Of a stretch of 64,000 nucleotides of DNA, positions 34,034 through 43,589 are shown one piece after another (positions within the stretch are counted from its first letter, which is position 1; every line of letters begins with the position of its first letter). Where the stretch lies: NCBI GenBank assembly GCA_049687015.1, contig JBAVIP010000077.1:62001-126000 (forward strand), written 5' to 3'. The stretch is from Methylotenera_A sp049687015 (lineage in GTDB: Bacteria > Pseudomonadota > Gammaproteobacteria > Burkholderiales > Methylophilaceae). A model generated the notes under the pieces. That model was not told the origin of the DNA. It made no database searches and saw only the letters and a list, made by a program, of their open reading frames with translations. The translations under genes were made by a program, and so were the position numbers.

Positions 34034-34785
34034 TTTTTTATTAGACTGCGTTGCCGTCTGGCCTCGTATAGGCAGATTCCGCTTGCCACACTCACATTCA
34101 GGCTTTCTACCGAGCCAAACATGGGAATCGTCACCAAGGCATCGCAGGTTTCAGCCGTCAAGCGGCGGATGCCATCACCTTCAGCACCTAAAACGATGGC
34201 GATAGCGCCATCCAGCTTGGTATTGAGCAAGGTGGCAGGCGCGTCCATCGTGGTTCCGACCACAAATACTCCGGCCTCTTTAAGTTCACGCAAAGTTCGC
34301 GCCAGGTTAGTCACAGCGATAAACGGCACGGTTTCGGCTGCGCCACACGCCACCTTGCGCACAGTCGCGTTTAAACCCACAGCGCGGTCTTTGGGGGCGA
34401 TGACGGCATGCACGCCCATCGCGTCCGCCACACGCAGGCAGGCACCCAGGTTGTGCGGATCTTCGACGCCATCCAGCACCAGGAAGAATGGCGGCTCTTT
34501 AAGGTCGGACTCCAGAATATCGTGAATGTCTTTGTAGGGAATGGGCGTATCGACCACGCGTGCAATCACGCCTTGATGGCGGCCACTGATGCCAGCCATG
34601 CCGTCCAGCCGGCTTCGCTCCACCTGCATCACGCGCACGCCTGCGGCTTCTGCCATATTGAGTAAATCTTTCATGCGCGCATCAATGCGGTCACGATCGA
34701 TCAAAATTTCTTCAATGCTGGCAGCATGCTGACGCATGCGGCTTAATACTGCGTGAAAACCAAATAATATGCGGGCCTCGCTCAT
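34030..34785 (-). CDS. rlmB: 23S rRNA (guanosine-2'-O-)-methyltransferase RlmB
   Basis: 251 residues. The N-terminal L30e-like RNA-binding domain (ILFGFHAVLSRMRQHAASIE, about 6-25) is joined to a SPOUT methyltransferase domain with DGVEDPHNLGACLRVADAMG (about 105-124), LGAEGDGIRRLT (about 201) and MFGSVESLNVSVASGICLYE (about 222-241), the trefoil-knot S-adenosylmethionine site. It methylates the ribose of a guanosine in 23S rRNA. It starts 25 nt after rnr, the same pair as in E. coli. Confidence 0.93.
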   Translation of the reverse strand: MSEARILFGFHAVLSRMRQHAASIEEILIDRDRIDARMKDLLNMAEAAGVRVMQVERSRLDGMAGISGRHQGVIARVVDTPIPYKDIHDILESDLKEPPFFLVLDGVEDPHNLGACLRVADAMGVHAVIAPKDRAVGLNATVRKVACGAAETVPFIAVTNLARTLRELKEAGVFVVGTTMDAPATLLNTKLDGAIAIVLGAEGDGIRRLTAETCDALVTIPMFGSVESLNVSVASGICLYEARRQRSLIKN

Positions 34786-34810
34786 GCTTGCTGACTCATT
34801 TCCTTATTAC

Positions 34811-37234
34811 TCATCTTTTGGGTTTGCCTTTGTTTTTGGTGCCTTTTATGGCTTGTTTATGGTCAGGGTTTGTGGGCGATTTAACTGCATTTTTATGGCT
34901 GCCGGAACGGTCATGTTTGGCTTTTTCCAGCGCACGCGTGCTCAAGGGCTTAAAATCGGTCGATTTTTTATCTTTATTAGCACTTAATGTTCTTTTATGA
35001 GCATCGCCAAAAGGCGCATGGATATTGGCTTGTGGCTTAACACTTAAATGCGAGGAATGGCTAATCAAACTAAAGTCAATTTTGCTGGTTTCCAAATCGA
35101 CTCTTGCGACTTTAACAGTGAGCCTATCGCCCAGCCTGAATCGCACGCCGGTGCGCTCGCCAACCATTGCGTGGCGCGCTTTATCATAATTAAAGTAGTC
35201 ATTGCCCAATTCGGTTACGTGCAGCAAGCCTTCCACATACACGCCATCCAGCGCCACAAACACACCGAAACTGGTCACGCCCGCCACGGTGCCTTCGTAT
35301 ACTTCGCCGATTTTATCCTGCATGAAATAGCATTTAAGCCAGTTGGTCACATCACGTGTTGCATCATCGGCACGGCGTTCGGTCATCGAGCAATGCATGC
35401 CTAAATGATGCCAGTCTTTTGCTGTGTATTTTTCGCTATTTACTACTGCTTTAATGGCACGGTGAATCAGCAAATCCGGGTAGCGGCGGATCGGCGAAGT
35501 AAAATGCGTGTAAGCCTCATATGCCAAACCAAAATGGCCGACGTTATCCGGGCTGTAAACCGCCTGCTGCATAGAGCGCAGCAGTACTGTTTGCAGCAAT
35601 TGCGCGTCCGGCCTGTCTTTAATCGCATTCATGAGTTTGCAGTAATCTTTAGCGTGCGGTTTATCGCCACCGCCTACGCCAAAACCGACCTCGCCCATGA
35701 AGGTACGCAATGCTTCCAGTTTCTCGGGCGTCGGGCCTTCGTGAATGCGATATAATGCCATGTGTTCGCGTGTCTTAAGAAAATCTGCCGCACACACATT
35801 GGCGGCCAGCATGCATTCTTCAATCAGTTTATGCGCTTCATTGCGGCCGGCAGGAATAATACGATCAATTTTGCCATTCTCGTTAAAAATCATCATGGTT
35901 TCAATTGACTCGAACTCGATCGCACCACGTTTTTCACGCTGAGCCAGCATCAGTTTAAATAGCGAATACAGGTTTTGTGCATGCGGCATCAGCCAGGCAT
36001 ATTGTGTTGCCAGCTCGCCCTGCGGATTCTGCAGCATCTCAAACACTTGAGTATAGGTCATGCGTGCTTTGGAGCGCATCACCGATGGATAAAACTTGTA
36101 TTGCTTGACCACGCCCATGCCGTCAAGCTGCATATCGCACACCATGCACAACCGCTCTACATCAGGGTTGAGCGAGCATAAGCCGTTAGACAGCGCTTCA
36201 GGCAACATGGGAATAACCCGACGCGGGAAATACACCGAGTTACCGCGTTCAAACGCATCCTTATCCAGCGCGTCGTCTGGTTTTACATAAAAACTCACGT
36301 CCGCAATCGCTACCACCAACCGCCAGCCCTTACCTTGAGGTTCTGCGTATACGGCATCATCGAGGTCGCGTGCGGTTTCACCGTCAATGGTAATCAGTGA
36401 CAGCTCCCGCAAATCCACGCGGCCTTTATAATCAGCAGGCTGCACGAGTTTAGGGATACTTTCAGCCTGATGAACTGCGGTGGATGAAAACTCATGCGGC
36501 AGCTTATGTTTACGCAACGCGATTTCAATCTCCATGCCGCTATCGGCATAGTTGCCCAGAATCTGCACCACTTTGCCCATTGGGTGCGCATGCGCAGATG
36601 GCTGCTCGGTAAGCTCCACCATCACCACCTGGCCTGGCTTGGCACCCATATCTAGGTGATAGGGAATCAAAATATCCTGATTGATATGCTTATCTTCGGC
36701 TGCCACAATAGTTACGCCTTGGCCGTGAATAATGCGCCCTACCAAAGTCTTAGTCCCGCGCTCCAGTACCTCGACAATTTTGCCTTCCGGACGCCCTTTT
36801 CTATCCAGCCCTGCCATACGCACCATCACACGGTCGCCGTGCATCACTTGCGCCATCTCGCGTGGGGCGAGGTATAAATCCTCTGGATGCTTGGTTTTAT
36901 CATCAGGCACCAAAAACCCAAAACCATCTGGATGGCCTTGCACTGTGCCGGCAATCACATGAATTTTTTCTGCTAAACACAACGAGCCTTTGCGGTTGCG
37001 CATGATTTGCCCATCACGCTCCATCGCGTTAAGGCGCTTGTTAAAATTATCGCGTTCAGCGGTGCCGATATCCAGCAGCACATAAACCTGCTCAACACTC
37101 AAAGGCACGCCTTGGTCAGACAATACTTGCAGAATCAGTTCGCGACTTGGCAATGGCGTATCGTACTGCGTCGCCTCTCTTCCCGCATAAGGATCGTTAT
37201 TTCGCAGGGTTAAATTTTTCTTTTTTGTTGACAA
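34811..37234 (-). CDS. rnr: Ribonuclease R
   Basis: 807 residues. N-terminal winged-helix and cold-shock domains (about 20-240) precede the RNB catalytic domain with LITIDGETARDLDDAVYAE (about 281-299, metal-binding Asp), DKDAFERGNSVYFP and FTSPIRRYPDLLIHRAI (about 565). An S1 domain (YEGTVAGVTSFGVFVALDG, about 654) follows, then a Lys-rich tail. It is a processive 3'-5' exoribonuclease that degrades structured RNA. Co-transcribed with rlmB. Confidence 0.95.
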   Translation of the reverse strand: MSTKKKNLTLRNNDPYAGREATQYDTPLPSRELILQVLSDQGVPLSVEQVYVLLDIGTAERDNFNKRLNAMERDGQIMRNRKGSLCLAEKIHVIAGTVQGHPDGFGFLVPDDKTKHPEDLYLAPREMAQVMHGDRVMVRMAGLDRKGRPEGKIVEVLERGTKTLVGRIIHGQGVTIVAAEDKHINQDILIPYHLDMGAKPGQVVMVELTEQPSAHAHPMGKVVQILGNYADSGMEIEIALRKHKLPHEFSSTAVHQAESIPKLVQPADYKGRVDLRELSLITIDGETARDLDDAVYAEPQGKGWRLVVAIADVSFYVKPDDALDKDAFERGNSVYFPRRVIPMLPEALSNGLCSLNPDVERLCMVCDMQLDGMGVVKQYKFYPSVMRSKARMTYTQVFEMLQNPQGELATQYAWLMPHAQNLYSLFKLMLAQREKRGAIEFESIETMMIFNENGKIDRIIPAGRNEAHKLIEECMLAANVCAADFLKTREHMALYRIHEGPTPEKLEALRTFMGEVGFGVGGGDKPHAKDYCKLMNAIKDRPDAQLLQTVLLRSMQQAVYSPDNVGHFGLAYEAYTHFTSPIRRYPDLLIHRAIKAVVNSEKYTAKDWHHLGMHCSMTERRADDATRDVTNWLKCYFMQDKIGEVYEGTVAGVTSFGVFVALDGVYVEGLLHVTELGNDYFNYDKARHAMVGERTGVRFRLGDRLTVKVARVDLETSKIDFSLISHSSHLSVKPQANIHAPFGDAHKRTLSANKDKKSTDFKPLSTRALEKAKHDRSGSHKNAVKSPTNPDHKQAIKGTKNKGKPKR

Positions 37235-37287
37235 GTTATGTGCTTCCTATAAAATTCGGCGCATTATTCAATTTATCAAGAATAATT

Positions 37288-37372
37288 GCCCAGATGGCGG
37301 AATTGGTAGACGCGCTAGTTTCAGGTACTAGTATCGAAAGATGTGGAGGTTCGAGTCCTCTTCCGGGCACCA
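37288..37372 (+). tRNA. tRNA-Leu (CAG)
   Basis: 85 nt including an encoded CCA end. The acceptor stem is GCCCAGA/TTCCGGGC-like with 3' ACCA; the anticodon stem CTAGT/ACTAG encloses TTCAGGT, giving anticodon CAG. The long variable arm and GGTTCGAGTCC T-arm are those of a class II leucine tRNA. Confidence 0.95.
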
Positions 37373-37679
37373 AACTAACCAATATAATACTTAGGTCAAA
37401 CATCTCACTCACCCTTTGACCACACGTTTGACAAGTGCATTATTCTACTCTGCTACTCGTACTGTTTGTCATCTGGCATAACAAAAACATAAATTTACCA
37501 ATTCGCAAGCGGCTGCCAGCTTAAATGACATAAATGTTAAATTAGCTCACAAAAAATCACAAATAAAACAAATTAATTAATAACTTATTGATAAATATTA
37601 TAAAATACAAATATCACTTATTGGCATTCAATTTGACTAGAGGTTAATTATAATTTTAGATTGTAAGGAGTAAACATCA
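37373..37679. other. AT-rich gap between tRNA-Leu and the EPS region
   Basis: No gene is visible. The last part holds TAAGGAG, the ribosome-binding site of the epsA remnant. Nothing else is recognised. Confidence 0.4.
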
Positions 37680-37826
37680 ATGACAGTTACAATTGAAAAG
37701 CAAAACTGGCACATACTGTTCAAGATTGAGCAAGACTAATATTTAAATTGGTATTATTCTTGGCATCAGCCTTAATACGGTTAAAAAATCACTTGAATCA
37801 TTAATACAAAACAACAATAAAGCTAA
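37680..37826 (+). pseudogene. Remnant of an EpsA-like LuxR regulator
   Basis: A 19-codon ORF with a good TAAGGAG site starts at 37680 and reads TIEKQNWHILFKIEQ, matching the N-terminus of the intact regulator at 60736 (TTNQNWEQVFNVIQK). After its stop, a second frame reads LSKTNI, a stop, then IGIILGISLNTVKKSLESLI, matching the same regulator's helix-turn-helix (GKTNFEIGMILSISPNTVKN). About 200 middle codons are missing and the two parts are in different frames, so this is a decayed copy. It directly precedes the initiating transferase gene. Confidence 0.75.
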
Positions 37827-39263
37827 ATGGCATATAGACAAACCAATTCAAAAACACTGCTGCAAAGACGTAGCAACTTAAGCCAAATATTGCAGCAGTT
37901 CCTTGATAGTGCCTCTGTAGTCGGGATTACATTGGGGCTTGTCCAGCTTCATTCTAATCAGATCGGGCAAACCGCACCCTATATCATTATGTTGCTAGCG
38001 TTGCTTGGTAATATGGCGATTACGTATGATAAATTTGCGATCTACAGAAGCAATGCTAACTTCATAGACAAAGCACTCAACCTGTTAAAAGCATGGACGC
38101 TTACATTTCTATTGTTAGTGGTATTGGCGTTTTTGACCAAGTATAGTCACGTATATTCCAGATACTTGATTGGTCAACTATACGTAATAGGTTATTTTAC
38201 CCAGTTAATATTGCATTTTCTGTTCAGGATTATTTATCAAAAATTAATTTTGCGCTCCCAGCAAAATGAAAAGGTGCTTATTGTCGGCCAAAGTCGATTA
38301 GCCTATTACCTGCAAGATAAAATTTCTGCTAATCCCTGGATGAATGAGCATGTGATTGGATTTGTACAACTGCCTGATGACGATATCCCGGCATCCGGAA
38401 GAAAGGCTTCTGGGAGAAAACGCGACCCTGAAACATTGGGGAATATTGAAGATTTACCTGCTTTGATTGGCCGATACAATGTCAGTGTGGTTTATATCGT
38501 TACACCACTTAAGTCCTCCAAGGCGCTAGAAGATGCCTATATGGCTATATTGGACAAACATGTCTCCATTCACTGGATTCCTGATATTTTCTCGCTGCGC
38601 TTGGTCAATCACAGCGTCAGGGAGATTTCCGGAATTCCAGTAATCACACTCTCAGAAACTCCACTAATCGGTGTGCGATTATTTCTGAAGGCAGCAGAAG
38701 ATAAATTATTATCAATTTTAATATTAATCATTATTAGCCCAATACTGCTTCTGGTTGCCATCGCGGTTAAATTGGACAGTCCAGGACCGATATTTTTTAG
38801 GCAGAACAGAACTGGCTGGAGTGGCAAGTCATTCAGGATTTGGAAATTTCGCAGCATGTATGTTCACCAAGAAGAAGCTGGTAAGTTAAAGCAGGCTGAA
38901 AAGAATGACAGCAGAATTACCCGTGTGGGTGCTTTTATTCGCAAAACCAGCCTTGATGAGCTACCACAAATATTTAATGTACTTAATGGAGACATGTCTT
39001 TAGTCGGACCGCGGCCACACGCTGTACAGCATGATGAAGAGTATTCACGAAGAATTTTTGATTATTTTGCACGCCATCACATCAAACCCGGCATTACCGG
39101 CCTTGCTCAGGTGCGCGGGTTTAGGGGTGAAACGAAAGATATTAATCAAATGATCCAGCGTATTGAATCCGACATAGAATATATCAATAAGTGGTCTATA
39201 TGGTTGGATATTACAATCATTTTACGCACCGTCTTCGCGCTAACTGGTAAGAGCGCCTACTAA
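37827..39263 (+). CDS. Undecaprenyl-phosphate glucose phosphotransferase (EpsB-like)
   Basis: 478 residues, the polyisoprenyl-phosphate hexose-1-phosphate transferase family (WcaJ-like). Four transmembrane segments (about 25-45, 52-68, 88-105 and 112-135) precede a CoA-binding-like domain (VLIVGQSRLAYYLQDK, about 150) and a further segment near 295. The catalytic domain (about 315-478) shows FFRQNRTGWSGKSFRIWKFR, TSLDELPQIFNVLNGDMSLV, GPRPHA and KPGITGLAQVRGFRGET. It transfers a hexose-1-phosphate, usually glucose, to undecaprenyl phosphate to start EPS repeat synthesis. It is the only + strand gene in the first EPS section. Confidence 0.93.
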   Translation: MAYRQTNSKTLLQRRSNLSQILQQFLDSASVVGITLGLVQLHSNQIGQTAPYIIMLLALLGNMAITYDKFAIYRSNANFIDKALNLLKAWTLTFLLLVVLAFLTKYSHVYSRYLIGQLYVIGYFTQLILHFLFRIIYQKLILRSQQNEKVLIVGQSRLAYYLQDKISANPWMNEHVIGFVQLPDDDIPASGRKASGRKRDPETLGNIEDLPALIGRYNVSVVYIVTPLKSSKALEDAYMAILDKHVSIHWIPDIFSLRLVNHSVREISGIPVITLSETPLIGVRLFLKAAEDKLLSILILIIISPILLLVAIAVKLDSPGPIFFRQNRTGWSGKSFRIWKFRSMYVHQEEAGKLKQAEKNDSRITRVGAFIRKTSLDELPQIFNVLNGDMSLVGPRPHAVQHDEEYSRRIFDYFARHHIKPGITGLAQVRGFRGETKDINQMIQRIESDIEYINKWSIWLDITIILRTVFALTGKSAY

Positions 39264-39330
39264 GCAAAAAAACCAGATTCTCTAGACGAAGATTTCAAAT
39301 GAAAAGGTTGAATACAAAGCTTAAAAATAA

Positions 39331-39378
39331 CCAAGGGCTGATTGTTATGGTATTTCGCTATAACCTTGGGGGTTTTTT
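39331..39378 (+). terminator. Probable terminator after the phosphotransferase gene
   Basis: CCAAGG at 39331-39336 pairs with CCTTGG at 39364-39369, followed by GGGTTTTTT. The 3' arm lies within the convergent galE gene. Confidence 0.5.
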
Positions 39379-40364
39379 GATTGCCAACGCCACGCATCGC
39401 GGCACATCGCGTAGATATCAAGATTAGCCCGCCAGCCCAGTAACGATTCTGCAAGGCTTGGATCTGCATAGCAGGTTGCTACATCTCCCTCACGGCGCTC
39501 AACAATGCGATACGGTACAACCTTGCCACTGGCTCTTTCAAACTCCCGCACCAACTCAAGCACACTGCAGCCTTTGCCAGTTCCCAAATTAACTGTCATC
39601 AACCCAGGGTGGCTATCAAGCGCATGTAAAGCCGCCAGGTGGCCAAGTGCCAAATCTACTACATGAATGTAATCACGCACGCCCGTGCCGTCTATCGTAG
39701 GGTAATCTGCGCCAAACACACTTAGCTCTGCCAGGCGACCAACCGCAACTTGGGATATATAAGGCATCAGATTGCTTGGAATACCGTTCGGGTCTTCTCC
39801 AATCATGCCACTTTCATGTGCTCCAACTGGATTAAAATAACGCAGTATGGCGATGCGCCACTGTGAGTCAGATGCTGCAAGGTCGCGATAGACCTGCTCT
39901 ACCATGAGCTTGGAACGGCCATAGGGATTGATTGGCCCCAACGGAAAATCTTCTTTTATCTGTCGATCTCCTGGCGTATCATAGACTGTTGCCGAAGAAC
40001 TGAACACTATATTCTTAACACCAGCCTCTGCCATCACTTCTGCAAGGGCGATACTGCCAGAAACATTGTTGTCGTAATAGGTAAGAGGCATTCTGACAGA
40101 TTCGCCCACCGCTTTGTGACCCGCAAAATGAATGACCGCGCTAATATCGTGTTGCGAAAACAGTTCACGCAAACAAGTGCGGTCGCGTACATCGCCTAGT
40201 TTGAATAAAAGTGGACGCCCCGCTAATTTCTCCACGCGCTTGAGAGATTCCATCTTACTGTTACTGAAATTATCCAGCACAATAACATCAAAGCCGACAT
40301 TCAATAGCTCGAGACAGGTATGTGAGCCGATGTAACCAGCACCCCCGGTAACGAGTATGCTCAT
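39345..40364 (-). CDS. galE: UDP-glucose 4-epimerase
   Basis: 339 residues. The NAD-binding motif is LVTGGAGYIGSHTCLELL (about 4-21), the catalytic pair is in NPYGRSK (Tyr and Lys, about 147-153), and RYFNPVGAHESG follows. It interconverts UDP-glucose and UDP-galactose, supplying galactose for the EPS. It is the last gene of the - strand block. Confidence 0.93.
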   Translation of the reverse strand: MSILVTGGAGYIGSHTCLELLNVGFDVIVLDNFSNSKMESLKRVEKLAGRPLLFKLGDVRDRTCLRELFSQHDISAVIHFAGHKAVGESVRMPLTYYDNNVSGSIALAEVMAEAGVKNIVFSSSATVYDTPGDRQIKEDFPLGPINPYGRSKLMVEQVYRDLAASDSQWRIAILRYFNPVGAHESGMIGEDPNGIPSNLMPYISQVAVGRLAELSVFGADYPTIDGTGVRDYIHVVDLALGHLAALHALDSHPGLMTVNLGTGKGCSVLELVREFERASGKVVPYRIVERREGDVATCYADPSLAESLLGWRANLDIYAMCRDAWRWQSKNPQGYSEIP

Positions 40365-40418
40365 GTAAAGAATTTCCAGAATTTATAATTAACTTGATCC
40401 ATATGCATGGGAATTGGT

Positions 40419-41234
40419 TTATGCGAGAACGCCGAACTCTGCCCTATCTTGCAGTACTTCATTCACCAAATCCAAATCAATTTTTTCAGCACCGCTGGAG
40501 AATCCATACACTAAAGCCATATCACACAGTATATTGATACTTCTCGGAATCCCCTTACATGTATCAGCAATACGCTCAATGGCGCGTTGTGTAAACAAAC
40601 GCTCTTCCCGTCCCGCTACTTTCAGTCGGTGTTCAATATATTTAGCAACTTCAATTGGCTGCAAAGGTGGAATAAAAAAGTCTACAGCTACACGCTGCAT
40701 AAACTGCTGCAAATCAGGTCTGCGAAGAAGCTCTCTTAATTGAGGTTGTCCAACAAGAATCACTTGTAACATCTGGTCCTTATCGGCATTGATGTTGGAT
40801 AGCATTCTTAAAGATTCTAGCGCTCCAGGACTCAGATTCTGCGCCTCATCTACAATCAGCACCAGTCTGCGCCCGGCAACATAGCTGGAAATCAGAAATT
40901 GTTGAAAAGCGTCGAACAACGCCAACTCAGACAAGCCTTCATAGTCCTGCCCAAAAGCCAGCATGATCCAACCTAACAGATCATCAACTTTCTGGTGAGT
41001 GTTATAGACAATACCCACAGTGACGTCAGAATCAATATTATTAAGCAAATGTCGAACCAGCGTCGTTTTGCCACAACCTATTTCACCACATACTACGGTA
41101 AACCCTGCACGATTTGCAATTCCATATTCAAGCATAGCGTAAGCCATGCCATGTCGGTGGCCAAAAAACAGGAAGTCCGGGTCAGGCTGAATGGAAAATG
41201 GCTTTTCAGTCAATCCGTAAAATTTTTCATACAT
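40419..41234 (-). CDS. ExeA-like AAA ATPase of EPS/exosortase clusters
   Basis: 271 residues. It begins with MYEKFYGLTEKPFSIQPDPD, the typical N-terminus of the ExeA/XrtA-associated ATPases. Walker A is CGEIGCGKTTL (about 48-58) and Walker B is LVLIVDEAQNL (about 125-135). Such genes are common in exosortase-linked EPS clusters; the role is not settled. The peptidoglycan-binding C-terminal part of ExeA is absent. Confidence 0.85.
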   Translation of the reverse strand: MYEKFYGLTEKPFSIQPDPDFLFFGHRHGMAYAMLEYGIANRAGFTVVCGEIGCGKTTLVRHLLNNIDSDVTVGIVYNTHQKVDDLLGWIMLAFGQDYEGLSELALFDAFQQFLISSYVAGRRLVLIVDEAQNLSPGALESLRMLSNINADKDQMLQVILVGQPQLRELLRRPDLQQFMQRVAVDFFIPPLQPIEVAKYIEHRLKVAGREERLFTQRAIERIADTCKGIPRSINILCDMALVYGFSSGAEKIDLDLVNEVLQDRAEFGVLA

Positions 41235-41309
41235 AGTTATAACACCTTATTCACAATTCTGGATTTTAAGACTCTTCTAAAAATACGACATTTTTCGTTA
41301 TCAACACGT

Positions 41310-42404
41310 CTATTCAATTAGGTAAGCCAATCCATTCCAATCGAGTAATTTTCTCATATTAGGTCGAAGTCCAACTAGCTTCATTTGCAAATTCTGCTTA
41401 TCCAGCTGCTTTTTAAGCAATAATAACAAGCCTAAAACACCAAAACTGAGATATTCAGCATCAGCAAGATCCACTTGTACATTTTTATTTTGCAAACTGG
41501 CTTGTCTCATCAGCAAACGAATATCAGGCGAAACAGGGTCAAGCACGGCGCCCGAGACAATTATCCTGGAACAATCTTCTTCGTTCAATATAACTGTGCT
41601 TTTATGTGACAATTGTTTTAAACGCTTCTGATTAAGTTTTAGCCATAACATATGGGGAATTATCTTGGTTGCCAGAAGCCGTAAAAAAAACCAACCATCG
41701 TTCCAATAGCGCTTCCACAGATGCGGCTCTTCTTTGATACGCCACACCCATTCCAGACCAATCTTTTGCACTTTTACAGGCGCTCTTTTCAGACGTTTTG
41801 CTTCAAAATTGATGACAGCACCGAGATTGCCAACAATAGGCAACTGAATCCTGTGTAGATTTTTAACAATCCAAGCTTGTGCTTTCTTTGCACCTAAAGC
41901 GACCACTAAAAAATCCGCATTGCTCGAATTTATACTATCAATAACCGATGATTCGCTCATGTCGTCCACGCTACCATAACCCGGCGTATGATAGCCAACA
42001 CATGTCAATCCGGTTGATTTCTCATTAATACGCTTACACGCTTCTGCACCAGCGCCATCAGGCCCGCCGAAGAAATAAATCGTCATCTTTCTTCGCCATT
42101 CCTGACCTAGCGCTTCGAACAAAGTCGATCCAGCGACTCTCTCTGTAATTGGTATGCCAAGTAGCTTCGCCATCCAGACAATTGGGGCGCCGTCCGCAAT
42201 CACAATATCGCTATAAATGACCGAATTTCGGAAATCTGGGTCATTTTGCGACAGTGCCAGAAAATTAAGATTCGGTGTTGTCAAAAAACAGGAAGCTTTT
42301 TTATATTTGGCATCGCGTAAACGACTCATCGTCTTTGACAAAATGATTGCATCAAAAGGCAACCCGCCAATACAGTACACCTCACGCTCAAAATCGTCCA
42401 TCAA
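41310..42404 (-). CDS. WecG/TagA/CpsF glycosyltransferase fused to a STAS domain
   Basis: 364 residues. The GT26 domain (about 1-245) shows FLTTPNLNFLALSQNDPDFR (about 40), IADGAPIVWMAKLLG, FFGGPDGAG, FLVVALGAKKAQAW and GNLGAVINFEAKRLKRAP. It adds a sugar, often N-acetylmannosamine-type, to the lipid-linked acceptor. The C-terminal 100 residues (about 268-364) resemble a STAS domain: RIIVSGAVLDPVSPDIRLLM, then VDLADAEYLSFGVLGLLLLL, where the usual DSSG phosphorylation loop reads LSFG, so the phosphosite seems lost. Fusions of the two are unusual. It starts near the downstream end of the GT2 gene. Confidence 0.8.
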   Translation of the reverse strand: MMDDFEREVYCIGGLPFDAIILSKTMSRLRDAKYKKASCFLTTPNLNFLALSQNDPDFRNSVIYSDIVIADGAPIVWMAKLLGIPITERVAGSTLFEALGQEWRRKMTIYFFGGPDGAGAEACKRINEKSTGLTCVGYHTPGYGSVDDMSESSVIDSINSSNADFLVVALGAKKAQAWIVKNLHRIQLPIVGNLGAVINFEAKRLKRAPVKVQKIGLEWVWRIKEEPHLWKRYWNDGWFFLRLLATKIIPHMLWLKLNQKRLKQLSHKSTVILNEEDCSRIIVSGAVLDPVSPDIRLLMRQASLQNKNVQVDLADAEYLSFGVLGLLLLLKKQLDKQNLQMKLVGLRPNMRKLLDWNGLAYLIE

Positions 42405-42410
42405 TTAAAC

Positions 42411-43589
42411 CTAATCTCTTTCTGTTTTGTTCCAGGCTTTTTGTCTTTTGAACAAAAATTTAACGTAGTGAGGAATTTTTGATATGACATAAACTGGCAC
42501 CAGAAGCATTGTTGAGAAAGAAATAATATTTCTGCCCCAACCCAACCAAGCTATCGCGATAGCAATACTTAATAAAGCAACCCCGGACAGTGCGACTTGA
42601 AATGCTATGTAGCCAACATCGTACAACACAAGTGCAATGCCTGTGACTGCAGCATATCCAAACAAAAGCGTAACCAGCAAGGCAAGAGGCGGTACAGATA
42701 AGTCGAACGCCATGGCCAGCAAATTTTTATCGCCCTTGATGATACCATGGGCAAACAATCTGGGCGCTTCTGAAAGAATCATAGCCAAATGGCCATGCTC
42801 CCAGCGCGTCCTTTGTCCCGATTGAACTTCGGATACTACTGGAAAATAACTCGACACCTGTGAGCCCAAATAAAAAATAGGTGACATACCCGCTTTAGAT
42901 AGCTCGATACCCAATTTCATATCTTCAACAAGACTGCCATTAGCCATGTCTGCATTTGAAATTATGTGCCAGGGGAAAGCCATTCCAGTGCCCATTAACT
43001 GGCAGGGCAGACCTAACCTGGCATAGCCGAGCGGACGCACCAGATTTTTTACACACCAGGCAAATTCAGCCACTCTGGATTTAAGGTCAATACCTTTTGC
43101 ATACATCAGATCCAACGCCTGAACCGGGCGGTCACTTTCTAGTGCGAAAGCCGCAAGAAAGCTTAATGAGTCAGCTTTCAGTATACAATCCGCATCTATA
43201 ATGACAACTACATCTGGCGGGCTTTTAGACAAATGACGAATACCAAAATCCAGCGCAAAGCCTTTACCTCGGTTCACTGAATCCTGACGTTCAATCACTT
43301 CTGCCCCATTTGCTGCAGCAATTTCTGCTGTATCGTCAATGCAGTTGTCAGCAACCACCAGCAGGCGATCCGTTGGTTTCAACTGAGAAGAAATTGAATT
43401 GAGCGTGGCAATAATTCCGGAAGACTCGTTGTGAGCAGGAATCAATACAACGATACTCGTGTTCCCAGCTAAAATGACATCGTCATGCTTCTTGGGTAAG
43501 CAAGCAAATAACACTTGCACCAATATGACCAATGACGGAATTAGTAACAATATTGCAATTGCTGAAAGCAGAGTTTCAATGAAGCTCAT
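42411..43589 (-). CDS. Membrane-bound family 2 glycosyltransferase
   Basis: 392 residues. An N-terminal transmembrane segment (about 5-27), GT-A core with VLIPAHNESSG (about 49-59), VIIDADCILKADS (about 130), QSGQRTRWEHGHLA (about 258, the QxxRW motif) and a C-terminal membrane region (about 295-380). This resembles processive-type GT2 enzymes such as those of cellulose or hyaluronan synthases. Its ATGA start overlaps the stop of a truncated glycosyltransferase ORF. Confidence 0.88.
   Translation of the reverse strand: MSFIETLLSAIAILLLIPSLVILVQVLFACLPKKHDDVILAGNTSIVVLIPAHNESSGIIATLNSISSQLKPTDRLLVVADNCIDDTAEIAAANGAEVIERQDSVNRGKGFALDFGIRHLSKSPPDVVVIIDADCILKADSLSFLAAFALESDRPVQALDLMYAKGIDLKSRVAEFAWCVKNLVRPLGYARLGLPCQLMGTGMAFPWHIISNADMANGSLVEDMKLGIELSKAGMSPIFYLGSQVSSYFPVVSEVQSGQRTRWEHGHLAMILSEAPRLFAHGIIKGDKNLLAMAFDLSVPPLALLVTLLFGYAAVTGIALVLYDVGYIAFQVALSGVALLSIAIAIAWLGWGRNIISFSTMLLVPVYVISKIPHYVKFLFKRQKAWNKTERD

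Noticed and set aside
37680..37739. A new 19-residue small protein with a good ribosome-binding site
   Set aside because: Comparison with the intact EpsA N-terminus shows it is the start of a decayed regulator gene, not a novel peptide.
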